From positions 1-6,956 of the forward strand of contig JAITBO010000078.1 of the NCBI GenBank assembly GCA_031283505.1: 6,956 nt of DNA, in the 5' to 3' direction. The notes beneath the pieces were generated by a model, which saw nothing but the letters and a program-made list of their open reading frames with translations, was not told the origin of the DNA and did no database searches. The position numbers and the translations under genes were made by a program. The DNA is from Treponema sp. (lineage in GTDB: Bacteria; Spirochaetota; Spirochaetia; Treponematales; Breznakiellaceae). This document shows positions 1 to 6,103 of the stretch, one piece after another; position 1 is the stretch's first letter; each line of letters starts with the position of its first letter.

Positions 1-1038
1 AATCCCAAGGCCGGGGGATTCATCATGCCTTCCCGTTGGAAACGCCATTACCAATCCCTCAGGGAATATGCGGCAAAGGCCAGAACCCTTTCCCGCCGGG
101 ACAACGCCCTCCCTCTTAGAACCGCGCTGGACGAAGGGAAAGATGATTCCCTGGGCAGCCTGGGCCTTATCTCCACCCGTTTTCCCGGACACGCGGGCAA
201 AATCGTGGAAATCCGTTTGAAAGAGGCTGCCTCCGAACTCGCTTCCGTTGCTTCCGGTCCCAAGCCTTTCTACCTCATCATGTGCGCGGGCGGTGACGGT
301 ACAAGCCTGGAAGCCCTGATGGTCCTTTACGGCGCGGCGCCCGAAATCCGGGAAAACTGCGCGGTAGTCAGGTTCCCCATGGGTACGGGCAACGACGGCG
401 CCGACGCCCGGGAACTGACCGGTGCTTTGGACCTCCTTCTCCACCCCAGCCATATAGAGTTGGCCCGAGCCCTGCGCTTAACCACCGCGACGGCCGGCAA
501 GGGACCTTTCCTGGCCTTTAACATTCTTTCCGTGGGCCTTGACGCCTTCGTCACCCACATGACCAACAAGATGAAGGGAAGCCTGCCGGGGGATTTCTAC
601 AAGCTCTGGGTGGACATCGCTTCCCTGCTTTACGACAGGATCTACACCGTCGGTCCCATGGACGTACGATTTTTTGACGATGAGGCCGGACCGCCGGAAG
701 GAACGGCCCTACAGGAGACAACCTTGCTCCTGGCGGTGGGCGCGAGCGGACATCGGACCTACGGTTCCAACAAGCGGATACTCCCGGACGACCGGAACGT
801 GTGCCTGGTCAAGCAGATGCCCCTGCTGCGGAAGGTGGCGCTCAAGGGGCTTTTTACCACCGGCGCTCATGTGGATAAGAGCGAATCCCTGCTCTTCAAC
901 GCCCGGCGGGTGGAATTCCGGGGGGAACACCCCATCCTGGCCCAGATGGACGGTGAGGCAGTGTTGCTGCGGCCCGAAGATTTTCCCGCGGCTATTGAAC
1001 TTACGGAACCGGTAATCCCGGTATTGAAGAAGGCATAA
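1..1038 (+). CDS. Diacylglycerol kinase / LCB5 (YegS-like) lipid kinase family protein, 5' end missing
   Basis: Probable ATP-dependent lipid kinase of the DAGK catalytic family, which phosphorylates diacylglycerol or a similar lipid at the membrane. Numbering from the ATG at 25, the nucleotide-binding motif GGDGT is at residues 89-93, PMGTGND at 118-124, SVGLDA at 169-174, and a C-terminal QMDGE at 307-311, matching the family's conserved DGE. The frame is open from base 1 and the eight codons before that ATG read NPKAGGFI, which fits the family's N-terminal NPxAG motif. The true start therefore probably lies left of the window and the ATG at 25 is internal. The stretch between NPKAG and GGDGT is about 95 residues, longer than the roughly 55-60 I expect, so an insertion near residues 20-50 is likely. 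The usual DGxLD segment is replaced by LPDDRNVCLV (253-262). Substrate cannot be told from sequence. No neighbour in the window shares its strand and pathway. Confidence 0.85.
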   Translation, partial: NPKAGGFIMPSRWKRHYQSLREYAAKARTLSRRDNALPLRTALDEGKDDSLGSLGLISTRFPGHAGKIVEIRLKEAASELASVASGPKPFYLIMCAGGDGTSLEALMVLYGAAPEIRENCAVVRFPMGTGNDGADARELTGALDLLLHPSHIELARALRLTTATAGKGPFLAFNILSVGLDAFVTHMTNKMKGSLPGDFYKLWVDIASLLYDRIYTVGPMDVRFFDDEAGPPEGTALQETTLLLAVGASGHRTYGSNKRILPDDRNVCLVKQMPLLRKVALKGLFTTGAHVDKSESLLFNARRVEFRGEHPILAQMDGEAVLLRPEDFPAAIELTEPVIPVLKKA

Positions 1039-1085
1039 GGAACTGTAAAATAAAATACTGTACATTTTATTTATGTACAGTTCCT
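1038..1085. terminator. AT-rich inverted repeat between convergent genes, possible bidirectional terminator
   Basis: Arms AGGAACTGTA (1038-1047) and TACAGTTCCT (1076-1085) are perfectly complementary. Inside them AAATAAAAT (1048-1056) pairs with ATTTTATTT (1064-1072), leaving a 7-nt loop and an unpaired ATG (1073-1075). The left arm starts on the last base of the kinase stop codon. The - strand DUF4954 gene ends 58 bp to the right, so the hairpin could end transcripts from both sides. A terminal U tract does not directly follow the stem on either strand; a T8 run at 1111-1118 lies 25 bp downstream on the + strand. Function as a terminator is inference. The remaining bases up to 1143 hold only a short GC-rich patch around 1088-1101. 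Confidence 0.5.
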
Positions 1086-1143
1086 AAGGCCAGCGCGCCG
1101 GTAATTTCACTTTTTTTTCGCTACCCTAATAATTCCTTCCGCG

Positions 1144-3396
1144 TTAAAGCCTGTCCAGAATGGCCGCCGCCGATGCTTCAAATTGTTTGAGCTGTTCCCG
1201 GTTCAGTTTTACAAAGAGGTTCTGTTCTACTTTTCCGGCCACGGCTTCCATTTCTTCGGCGCTACGGTAGGTGATCCTCCGGAAGGGATCGTGAAAGTCC
1301 TTGGCCCGGCTACGGTACACTTCTTCCGCTACCTTCTTCTGGATCTCTACGGCGGTCCGTATTTCCGCCTTGAAAGCCTCACGATCCCCAGCGGCATGGG
1401 GTTTGTCCGCCGTTTCTTCTCCCCAAAGATACCGCAGGATGCTCCAACTGTGCCGGAGCCGGTCCGTGGGCCAGGCCGCCGCCATGACAGCATAACTGTC
1501 GTGAATGGAGGTCCAGGAAGCACGCCGCCCTTCCCGTATCTCCTGTCTGAGGGCATCCACCTTGAAGGCCGGAACGATCTGCCCGCCCAGGTTCACCCAG
1601 TCGCGGACCCGGCCTCCTCCGGCGGCTTTGTCCCAGGCGGGATCCGGCGCGGCGATTTCCCGGACAAGGCCGGAAAAGTCCATACCGGGCTGTTCCTCAA
1701 GACGGGCGATGAGGGTCTTCATGCCGTAAAACCGGAGCATCTCCCGGTAGGCCAGCCATGCCCGTCGGGGCTTCAGGATCGCGGTGATCCGGTTGTGCCG
1801 TTCCAGGCCGTATGCGGGGATCTCGTCATCCGAACGGGGGATATAGGCGTATTCCGGGTCTTCCTCCCCTGCGCCGTCGGCAGACAGGGCGCTTCCCACC
1901 CCGGAACCCGAGGGAAGGGCGACGCCCGCGTCCCGCATCCAGCCTTCCGTGAGTTCCAGGGCGTTCATGATTTCTTCCGCCGTGTCGGGCGCAAGGTAAT
2001 CCATTTCTATGCGCTGGATCTTATGCTTTCGTTTGTCCCTGTCCGCAGCTTTCCAGGAATTCCGCTGAAGGGCGTAGAGGTTGTACATCCAGAAGTAGGC
2101 GGGCATCACTTCCAGCCTGTCTTTCTGCGCGTTGTTGTTCACCAGGGAAAAGGGGAGGGAGATGTTGAGTTCGTAGGGATAGTCCCCCTTGGCGATGAGG
2201 ACGAAGCTGGCAAAGCGGCTTGAGTGTTTTAAGGTGACCGAGAGGCCCGGCCAAAAACCCCGTCCCGCCCGGATCTCGCCGTCGTTGGCGCGGCTGTTGT
2301 GGTTGGACCCTATGGTAGCACCGGCGGCCATGTTGCTCATCCCCTGGATAAGGCTGGCGATAAGAAAGGAATTGTTGTGGTGCTGCTCATGAAAGGGAAA
2401 AATGAGGTTGTTCAGAATTTCGCAACAGGAAATAGTCGAGTTGTCCCCCAACACCGAATGGATAAGCCGGGCACCGTACTTGAGGTTGCAGTTCCTCCCC
2501 ATGACGAAACGTACCGCCTTTACCCCGTAGAAGGCGTGGCAACCGCAGCCTACGATGCCATTCACCATTTCCACCCCTTCTCCGATCTGACAGGGCTCCT
2601 CCCTGGAGGAATGGATGGTCAGGTTTTTGAGCTTGTTGGCCCCCTTGATGTAGGCCCCTTCTCCTACCGTTGTGTCTTTGATGATCTTGCAGCTTTTTAT
2701 CACCGTATCCGAACCTATACTCCCGTAGACTCCCCGGGGGCTTCCGTATTGTTCCTGGGTGATCTCTCTGAGCTTGTCCATAAGCGTCAGGTCGTCCCGG
2801 TAGGCGGCCCAGAGGAAGGCGTCGGCGGGGATGATGTCCGCAAAGGGGAGAATGGACCTGCCCCCCGCTTCGTTCATCACGTCGATTTGGATGCGGACCT
2901 CTTCGTCCTCGCCATCTTTGATGATTCCGTTACCGAATTTCGCGTGGTTTGTGGTCTGCATCTCGTCTATGCGGGAAAGGATCACCCGGTTCCCTATGAG
3001 GTAGTGGGAAATGTAGGAACAGTCCTGGACAGCCGCATTGTTCCCGATGTCGCAGGAGATTATCGTGCTGTTCCGTATTCCCGCAGGAATGCAGAAATCG
3101 TTGTGTTTGAGAAGTACGTCCGCCAAAACCCCCAGGCGTATGAGCCCGTAAAACCGTGAGTTGCGGATCAGCGCCGGTTCAAAGGGATCGCTTACCAGAA
3201 AGTTGTCCCAGTTGGAACAGTAATTGTCGTTTTTTACGAGAATTTCGATCTCCCCGGCTTTGAGCTTGCGCCAGGAAGACGTGGGCCGGTCTGCCTGCCG
3301 GTTCCGCAGCCAGTATTCGTCTTTACCCGGCGGCAAGAACTCCGGGGGAATAAAATCGTATCCGTACCGTTCGGAATACAGAATTGTTATATCCAT
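1144..3396 (-). CDS. DUF4954 family protein with left-handed beta-helix (hexapeptide repeat) core
   Basis: A 750-residue protein of unknown function. Residues about 75-145 and 225-405 show irregular hexapeptide-like turns (for example GNNAAVQDCSYI near 118-129, GSDTVIKSCKII at 228-239, GDNSTISCCEIL at 317-328), the pattern of left-handed beta-helix acyltransferase or nucleotidyltransferase-like folds. The most family-typical block is HHNNSFLIASLIQGMSNMAA (339-358), followed by ATIGSNHNSRANDGE (360-374) and GRGFWPGLSV (378-387), which I recognise from DUF4954 proteins of treponemes and Bacteroidetes. A low-complexity Gly/Ser/Ala/Glu linker (about 495-517) separates the helix from a charged, mostly alpha-helical C-terminal part (about 530-750). 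I chose the ATG at 3396 because GGAAAGGA (3405-3412) sits 8 nt upstream. A TTG at 3489 would add 31 residues across the promoter and overlap the divergent gene. No signal peptide is seen, so it is probably cytoplasmic. Sugar-nucleotide or acyl transfer is only a guess from the fold. Confidence 0.85.
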   Translation of the reverse strand: MDITILYSERYGYDFIPPEFLPPGKDEYWLRNRQADRPTSSWRKLKAGEIEILVKNDNYCSNWDNFLVSDPFEPALIRNSRFYGLIRLGVLADVLLKHNDFCIPAGIRNSTIISCDIGNNAAVQDCSYISHYLIGNRVILSRIDEMQTTNHAKFGNGIIKDGEDEEVRIQIDVMNEAGGRSILPFADIIPADAFLWAAYRDDLTLMDKLREITQEQYGSPRGVYGSIGSDTVIKSCKIIKDTTVGEGAYIKGANKLKNLTIHSSREEPCQIGEGVEMVNGIVGCGCHAFYGVKAVRFVMGRNCNLKYGARLIHSVLGDNSTISCCEILNNLIFPFHEQHHNNSFLIASLIQGMSNMAAGATIGSNHNSRANDGEIRAGRGFWPGLSVTLKHSSRFASFVLIAKGDYPYELNISLPFSLVNNNAQKDRLEVMPAYFWMYNLYALQRNSWKAADRDKRKHKIQRIEMDYLAPDTAEEIMNALELTEGWMRDAGVALPSGSGVGSALSADGAGEEDPEYAYIPRSDDEIPAYGLERHNRITAILKPRRAWLAYREMLRFYGMKTLIARLEEQPGMDFSGLVREIAAPDPAWDKAAGGGRVRDWVNLGGQIVPAFKVDALRQEIREGRRASWTSIHDSYAVMAAAWPTDRLRHSWSILRYLWGEETADKPHAAGDREAFKAEIRTAVEIQKKVAEEVYRSRAKDFHDPFRRITYRSAEEMEAVAGKVEQNLFVKLNREQLKQFEASAAAILDRL

Positions 3397-3404
3397 TATA
3401 AAAA

Positions 3405-3412
3405 TCCTTTCC
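3405..3412 (-). promoter_or_regulatory. Ribosome binding site that fixes the DUF4954 start
   Basis: On the - strand GGAAAGGA lies 8 nt before the ATG at 3396. This supports the 750-residue form over the longer TTG-started reading frame. The left arm of the promoter dyad (3411-3417) touches the 5' end of this site. Confidence 0.7.
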
Positions 3413-3415
3413 AGT

Positions 3416-3453
3416 TTGTCAGTATAGTCCGGATTCGATGTAGTGTGTATACT
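3416..3453 (+). promoter_or_regulatory. Predicted sigma70-type promoter(s) for DUF3842 gene
   Basis: On the + strand TTGTCA (3416-3421) stands 17 bp before TGTAGT (3439-3444), a 5/6 plus 4/6 match. A second, better -10 (TATACT, 3448-3453) is the mirror image of the -10 serving the opposite gene but has only a poor -35 (TAGTCC, 3425-3430). Both choices overlap the divergent promoter, so polymerases on the two strands would compete. Confidence 0.35.
3421..3449 (-). promoter_or_regulatory. Predicted sigma70-type promoter for DUF4954 gene
   Basis: Read on the - strand: TACACA (3449-3444) as -35, 17-bp spacer, TATACT (3426-3421) as -10. Transcription would begin near 3414, giving a leader of under 20 nt before the ATG at 3396. 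The -10 is a good match and the -35 matches 4 of 6. Prediction by eye only. Confidence 0.4.
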
Positions 3454-3488
3454 GTTTGAAACTGGTTCATGTATTAAGAGCATAATCA

Positions 3489-3902
3489 ATGAAAAGAACG
3501 ATTGTCATCATAGACGGAATGGGCGGCGGCATAGGCGTCCAGCTTATAACGAAGATCAAAGAATTGTCCGGAGACGGACGGGAGATCATCGCCCTGGGAA
3601 CCAACGCCATAGCCACGGAGCGTATGGTCAAATCCGGCGCCCACCGGGGCGCATCCGGAGAGAACGCCGTCAAGGTCTCCGCCTCTCTGGGGGACTTCAT
3701 CCTGGGCCCCATAGGTATCGTCATCCCCAATGGCCTCATGGGAGAGATCACTCCCGCCATGGCCGAAGCCGTACTCTGCGCTCCCGGCGAGCGCATCCTC
3801 ATCCCCCTCCAGCACGATCACTTCCACCTGGCGGGCCTGGAAGCCCAGCCCTTGGCAAAGCTGGTGGAAGAAGCGGTGGATTACCTTAAAAAAAAGTTTT
3901 AG
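3489..3902 (+). CDS. DUF3842 family protein
   Basis: A 137-residue protein that I recognise as DUF3842, a small family of unknown function best known from Firmicutes and spirochaetes. It opens with a beta-strand and a glycine-rich turn, VIIDGMGGGIG (6-16), resembling the first beta-alpha unit of a Rossmann-type nucleotide-binding fold. Conserved-looking blocks follow: IIALGTNAIAT (33-43), SGENAV (55-60), GPIGIVIPNGLMGEITPAMAE (73-93) and RILIPLQ (102-108). The length is usual for the family. There is no signal peptide or membrane segment, so it is probably cytoplasmic. The ATG at 3489 is preceded by only a weak AAGAG (3476-3480). It is transcribed divergently from the DUF4954 gene and convergently with cysK, 50 bp away; that gap shows no convincing terminator. 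Nucleotide binding is inference from the glycine pattern only. Confidence 0.85.
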   Translation: MKRTIVIIDGMGGGIGVQLITKIKELSGDGREIIALGTNAIATERMVKSGAHRGASGENAVKVSASLGDFILGPIGIVIPNGLMGEITPAMAEAVLCAPGERILIPLQHDHFHLAGLEAQPLAKLVEEAVDYLKKKF

Positions 3903-3952
3903 GCAGCGGGGTCAGGCGGTAGGAATTTTACGGATGGCGCGTCCCTCTCCCT

Positions 3953-4924
3953 TTACTCATCCAAATCCGAAAGCTGGGTGGAGAGGTAGCGTTCCCCGGA
4001 ATCAGGGAGAATCGCCACGACGGTTTTGCCCCGGTTTTCGCTTCGGGCGGCGATCTTGAGGGCGGCCCACACGGCGGCCCCCGATGAAATACCCGCGAGG
4101 ATGCCTTCGACAAGAGCAAGGGTGCGGGCGGTCTCAATGGCGTCTTCGTTGGTTACCCGGACTATCTCGTCGATGACGGAGCGGTTCAGTACCTTGGGAA
4201 CGAAGCCCGCGCCGATTCCCTGAATGCGGTGGGGGCCGGCAAAACCGCCGGAAAGGACCGGCGAGGCATCGGGCTCCACGGCCACGATTTTCACCGCAGG
4301 CTTCCGCGCTTTCAGAACTTCCCCCACGCCGGTGATGGTACCGCCGGTTCCGACACCGGAGACAAAGATGTCCACCGCCCCTTGGGTGTCGGCCCAGATT
4401 TCTTCCGCAGTGGTCCGGCGGTGGACCTCCGGATTGGCAGGGTTTTCAAACTGGAGGGGCATGAAGCCGCCGGGAATTCTACCCACCAGTTCTTCCGCCT
4501 TTCGGACGGCGCCCTTCATCCCGTCCTTACCGGAGGTGAGGACCACTTCCGCGCCCAGCATACGGGCCAGCTTCCGCCGTTCCACCGACATGGTTTCCGG
4601 CATGGTGAGGATGAGTTTGTAGCCCCTGGCGGCGCAGGCAAAGGCCAGACCAATGCCCGTATTCCCCGAGGTGGGCTCAATCACCGTGCCGGGGGGCGTT
4701 GCCCCTCGTTTGAGTTTGCCGTCCCGCTCCGCCGCGTCCAGCATGGCCGCGCCGATGCGGTCCTTCACGCTGGCCAGGGGGTTGAAGGATTCCACCTTTA
4801 CCAGCACGATTCCCGGCAGGTCCTTTGCCATTTTCGCAAGCCGCACTAGGGGCGTGTTCCCCCGGGCCTCAACGATGTTGTCAAATATTATCCCCCGGCT
4901 GGGGGTAAATTTCTGCTTACTCAT
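3953..4924 (-). CDS. cysK: Cysteine synthase A (O-acetylserine sulfhydrylase, PLP-dependent)
   Basis: A 323-residue enzyme that makes L-cysteine from O-acetyl-L-serine and sulfide in the cytoplasm. The PLP Schiff-base lysine is K54 in [11 protein letters not shown] (48-58). The substrate-binding loop is TSGNTG (85-90), the CysK-type QFENPANP motif is at 158-165, the PLP-phosphate loop is GTGGT (192-196), GISSGAA is at 278-284, and the C-terminal [10 protein letters not shown] is at 308-317. All catalytic elements are present and the length is normal for CysK. The ATG at 4924 follows a strong GAGGAG (4928-4933), only 3 nt away. An upstream in-frame ATG at 5146 is rejected because it lies inside the ATPase gene. 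The gene begins 28 bp after the ATPase stop, so it is probably co-transcribed with the ABC importer, which suggests the importer serves sulfur nutrition. A cystathionine beta-synthase-type or CysM paralogue is possible but less likely. Confidence 0.93.
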   Translation of the reverse strand: MSKQKFTPSRGIIFDNIVEARGNTPLVRLAKMAKDLPGIVLVKVESFNPLASVKDRIGAAMLDAAERDGKLKRGATPPGTVIEPTSGNTGIGLAFACAARGYKLILTMPETMSVERRKLARMLGAEVVLTSGKDGMKGAVRKAEELVGRIPGGFMPLQFENPANPEVHRRTTAEEIWADTQGAVDIFVSGVGTGGTITGVGEVLKARKPAVKIVAVEPDASPVLSGGFAGPHRIQGIGAGFVPKVLNRSVIDEIVRVTNEDAIETARTLALVEGILAGISSGAAVWAALKIAARSENRGKTVVAILPDSGERYLSTQLSDLDE

Positions 4925-4937
4925 ATACTCCTCATTT

Positions 4938-4950
4938 GGTGCCTGGCACC
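4938..4950. repeat. Short perfect palindrome GGTGCC-T-GGCACC in the ATPase-cysK gap
   Basis: Two 6-bp arms with a single central base, filling much of the 28-bp gap. On the - strand it begins right after the ATPase stop and ends 4 nt before the cysK ribosome binding site. In mRNA a 6-bp stem with a 1-nt centre cannot close fully, so the real hairpin would be about 5 bp with a 3-nt loop. It may be a protein site, a weak mRNA structure, or one copy of a dispersed palindrome. Confidence 0.5.
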
Positions 4951-4952
4951 CT

Positions 4953-5894
4953 TTATATCGAATAGTCCGCTTCCTGGTTGATGTCGTACTGAAACATCGC
5001 CAGAATCCGTTCCTGTATTTCCACCAGTCCGGCGTCGGTTCTGGCCCGGGGGCGCCTTGCCGTAACGGGGATGCGGTTGCGGATAGTGCCCGGCCCCGGA
5101 GAAAACACGATAACTTCGTCGGAAAGGTATACCGCTTCCTGGACATCGTGGGTTACCATGACGATGGTGACAGGGGACCCCGCCTTTCCGGTTTCCTGCC
5201 AGAGCCTGAGGAGTTCGTCCTGGAGTTTTTCCCTGGTCAGGGCGTCCACCGCCGCGAAGGGTTCGTCCATGAGGATGATCCGGGGTTCCACCGAAAGGGC
5301 CCGGGCCAGGGCCAGGCGCTGGCGCATCCCCCCCGAAAGTTGGGAGGGGTATTTGTGGGCGGAGGGGGCAAGATCGACTTTCCCTAAATAGTACAAGGCC
5401 CTTTCCTCGATTTCTCTTTTCTTCAATTTCACCGCATCGCTTCTATCACCGGCATACTTACCGGCGGAACTCCTGTCCGCGTTACGCAGTTTTAGTGCGA
5501 AGACCACATTTTGCAGCGCCGTCATCCAGGGAAAGACCGCATAGTCCTGGAAGATCATGGCAATGTCGTGTTTGGGACGGTCCTGGAACACGCCGTTGGC
5601 CAAAGGCGAAATAAAGCGGTAACGCCTGCGGTAGGCGATCTGTTCCTTGCGGGTGGCGGGAAGGGGTTCCAGTACCAGCTTGCCGTCGATATGGATGGCC
5701 CCGTCGGTGGGGGCCTGGAGGCCCGCGAGGATTTCCAGGAAGGTCGATTTGCCGCATCCCGAAGGGCCCAACAAGGAAACTATCTTTCCGTCGGGGATGG
5801 TAAGGGACACGTTGAGAACCGCCGTAAGCCCTTCGGCCAGGCCCTTCTCGGTGACGACCGAAAAGAATTTGCTGATGCTCTTTGCTTCAATCAT
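4953..5894 (-). CDS. ABC transporter ATP-binding protein, NitT/TauT (SsuB/TauB-like) family
   Basis: The 313-residue cytoplasmic ATPase of an importer, pairing with the permease encoded just upstream. Walker [10 protein letters not shown] is at 43-51, Q-loop [10 protein letters not shown] at 115-124, signature LSGGMRQR at 186-193, Walker B IILMDEP at 206-212, D-loop AAVDALT at 214-220, and the switch histidine H249 in VTHD. FPWM after the Q-loop and LSGGMRQR are typical of the nitrate/sulfonate/taurine group. Compared with SsuB-type proteins there are two extra segments: about 28 basic residues at 79-108, before the Q-loop, and about 20 at 140-160. The triplet FQD occurs at 103-105 and again at 115-117, encoded by the same nine bases. 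The ATG at 5894 has GGAG 10 nt upstream. A longer in-frame start at 6008 would run through the palindromic spacer and is rejected. Substrate is unknown; cysK downstream favours a sulfur compound. Confidence 0.9.
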   Translation of the reverse strand: MIEAKSISKFFSVVTEKGLAEGLTAVLNVSLTIPDGKIVSLLGPSGCGKSTFLEILAGLQAPTDGAIHIDGKLVLEPLPATRKEQIAYRRRYRFISPLANGVFQDRPKHDIAMIFQDYAVFPWMTALQNVVFALKLRNADRSSAGKYAGDRSDAVKLKKREIEERALYYLGKVDLAPSAHKYPSQLSGGMRQRLALARALSVEPRIILMDEPFAAVDALTREKLQDELLRLWQETGKAGSPVTIVMVTHDVQEAVYLSDEVIVFSPGPGTIRNRIPVTARRPRARTDAGLVEIQERILAMFQYDINQEADYSI

Positions 5895-6091
5895 GACAGG
5901 CAGGCTCCACAGAACGTAAACCACAAGTGGGGGGAGCGTAAGACTTGCTCCGGGCCGCAGGCCCTCCGCAAGTCTTTTAGGAGTTTTGCCTGTAGCAAAA
6001 CTCCACAAAACGGAGCAAGGCTGGAGCGGGGGGGAGCAGTGTAAGCAGGCGCTTCAAATTTACGGAAAAACACTTTTACTGTTGTTTTCAC
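5891..6091 (-). CDS. Possible small ORF (66 codons) between permease and ATPase
   Basis: This ORF starts at GTG (6091-6089), 12 bp after the permease stop, with GGGGGA 5-6 nt upstream as a partial ribosome binding site. It ends in TGA at 5893-5891, overlapping the ATPase ATG as ATGA, a usual sign of translational coupling. The predicted product begins MKTTVKVFFRKFEAPAY, is rich in Pro, Cys and basic residues, and matches no family I know. Its middle is encoded by the nested palindromes at 5940-6019. The palindrome is open in other frames too, and GC-rich DNA readily gives ORFs of this size, so it may not be a real gene. It could instead be a translated spacer that couples ATPase synthesis to the permease. 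Confidence 0.2.
   Translation of the reverse strand: MKTTVKVFFRKFEAPAYTAPPRSSLAPFCGVLLQAKLLKDLRRACGPEQVLRSPHLWFTFCGACLS
5929..6045. repeat. Nested palindromic element flanked by short direct repeats
   Basis: Hairpin 1: AAGACTTGC (5940-5948) pairs with GCAAGTCTT (5968-5976), with an inner stem GGGCC (5952-5956) and GGCCC (5960-5964). Hairpin 2: GGAGTTTTGC (5980-5989) pairs perfectly with GCAAAACTCC (5995-6004) around a 5-nt loop. An outer pair, CTTGCTCCG (5944-5952) with CGGAGCAAG (6011-6019), competes with hairpin 1. The whole is bracketed by GGGGGGAGC (5929-5937 and 6029-6037), each copy followed closely by GTAAG. It fills most of the 209-bp gap between permease and ATPase. This has the look of a dispersed non-autonomous element (MITE or REP-like), and it may also stabilise or attenuate the operon mRNA. 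Multi-copy status cannot be seen from one window. Confidence 0.65.
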
Positions 6092-6103
6092 GTGCTTCCC
6101 CCT

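Larger units (their letters stand above)
3411..3465. repeat. Imperfect dyad spanning the divergent promoter, candidate operator
   Basis: CCAGTTT (3411-3417) pairs with AAACTGG (3459-3465), and CAGTATA (3420-3426) pairs with TATACTG (3448-3454). The arms are offset by a 2-nt versus 4-nt interruption. The centre is near 3437-3438, almost the middle of the gap between the two start codons. The inner arms contain both TATACT -10 boxes. This may be two inverted operator half-sites for a shared regulator, or simply two similar promoters back to back. Confidence 0.5.

Noticed and set aside
1088..1118. GC-rich patch followed by T8 as a classical intrinsic terminator
   Set aside because: The patch does not form a convincing stem abutting the T run, which starts about ten bases later; the nearby AT-rich inverted repeat is the stronger structure.
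1183..3159. Long + strand open frames opposite the DUF4954 gene
   Set aside because: They are antisense shadows with no recognisable domains and Pro/Gly/Val-rich low-information sequence; the - strand frame has clear family motifs.
3397..3489. Extension of the DUF4954 frame to a TTG at 3489
   Set aside because: It crosses the promoter dyad, lacks a ribosome site and would overlap the divergent start; the ATG at 3396 has GGAAAGGA at ideal spacing.
3890..3896. A-AAA-AAG slippery heptamer near the end of the DUF3842 gene
   Set aside because: It matches the dnaX-type -1 frameshift site, but the shifted frame adds only about eight residues before a stop and no stimulatory stem is evident.
4925..5146. 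Extension of cysK to an ATG at 5146
   Set aside because: The added 74 residues are antisense-free but lie wholly within the ATPase coding region in another frame and match nothing in CysK; the ATG at 4924 has GAGGAG upstream.
5895..6008. Extension of the ATPase to a start at 6008
   Set aside because: The extra 38 residues come from the palindromic element and are absent from the family; the ATPase domain begins normally at the ATG at 5894.
6043..6054. AAGC/GCTT mini-hairpin next to the palindromic element
   Set aside because: A 4-bp stem is too short to be distinguished from chance.
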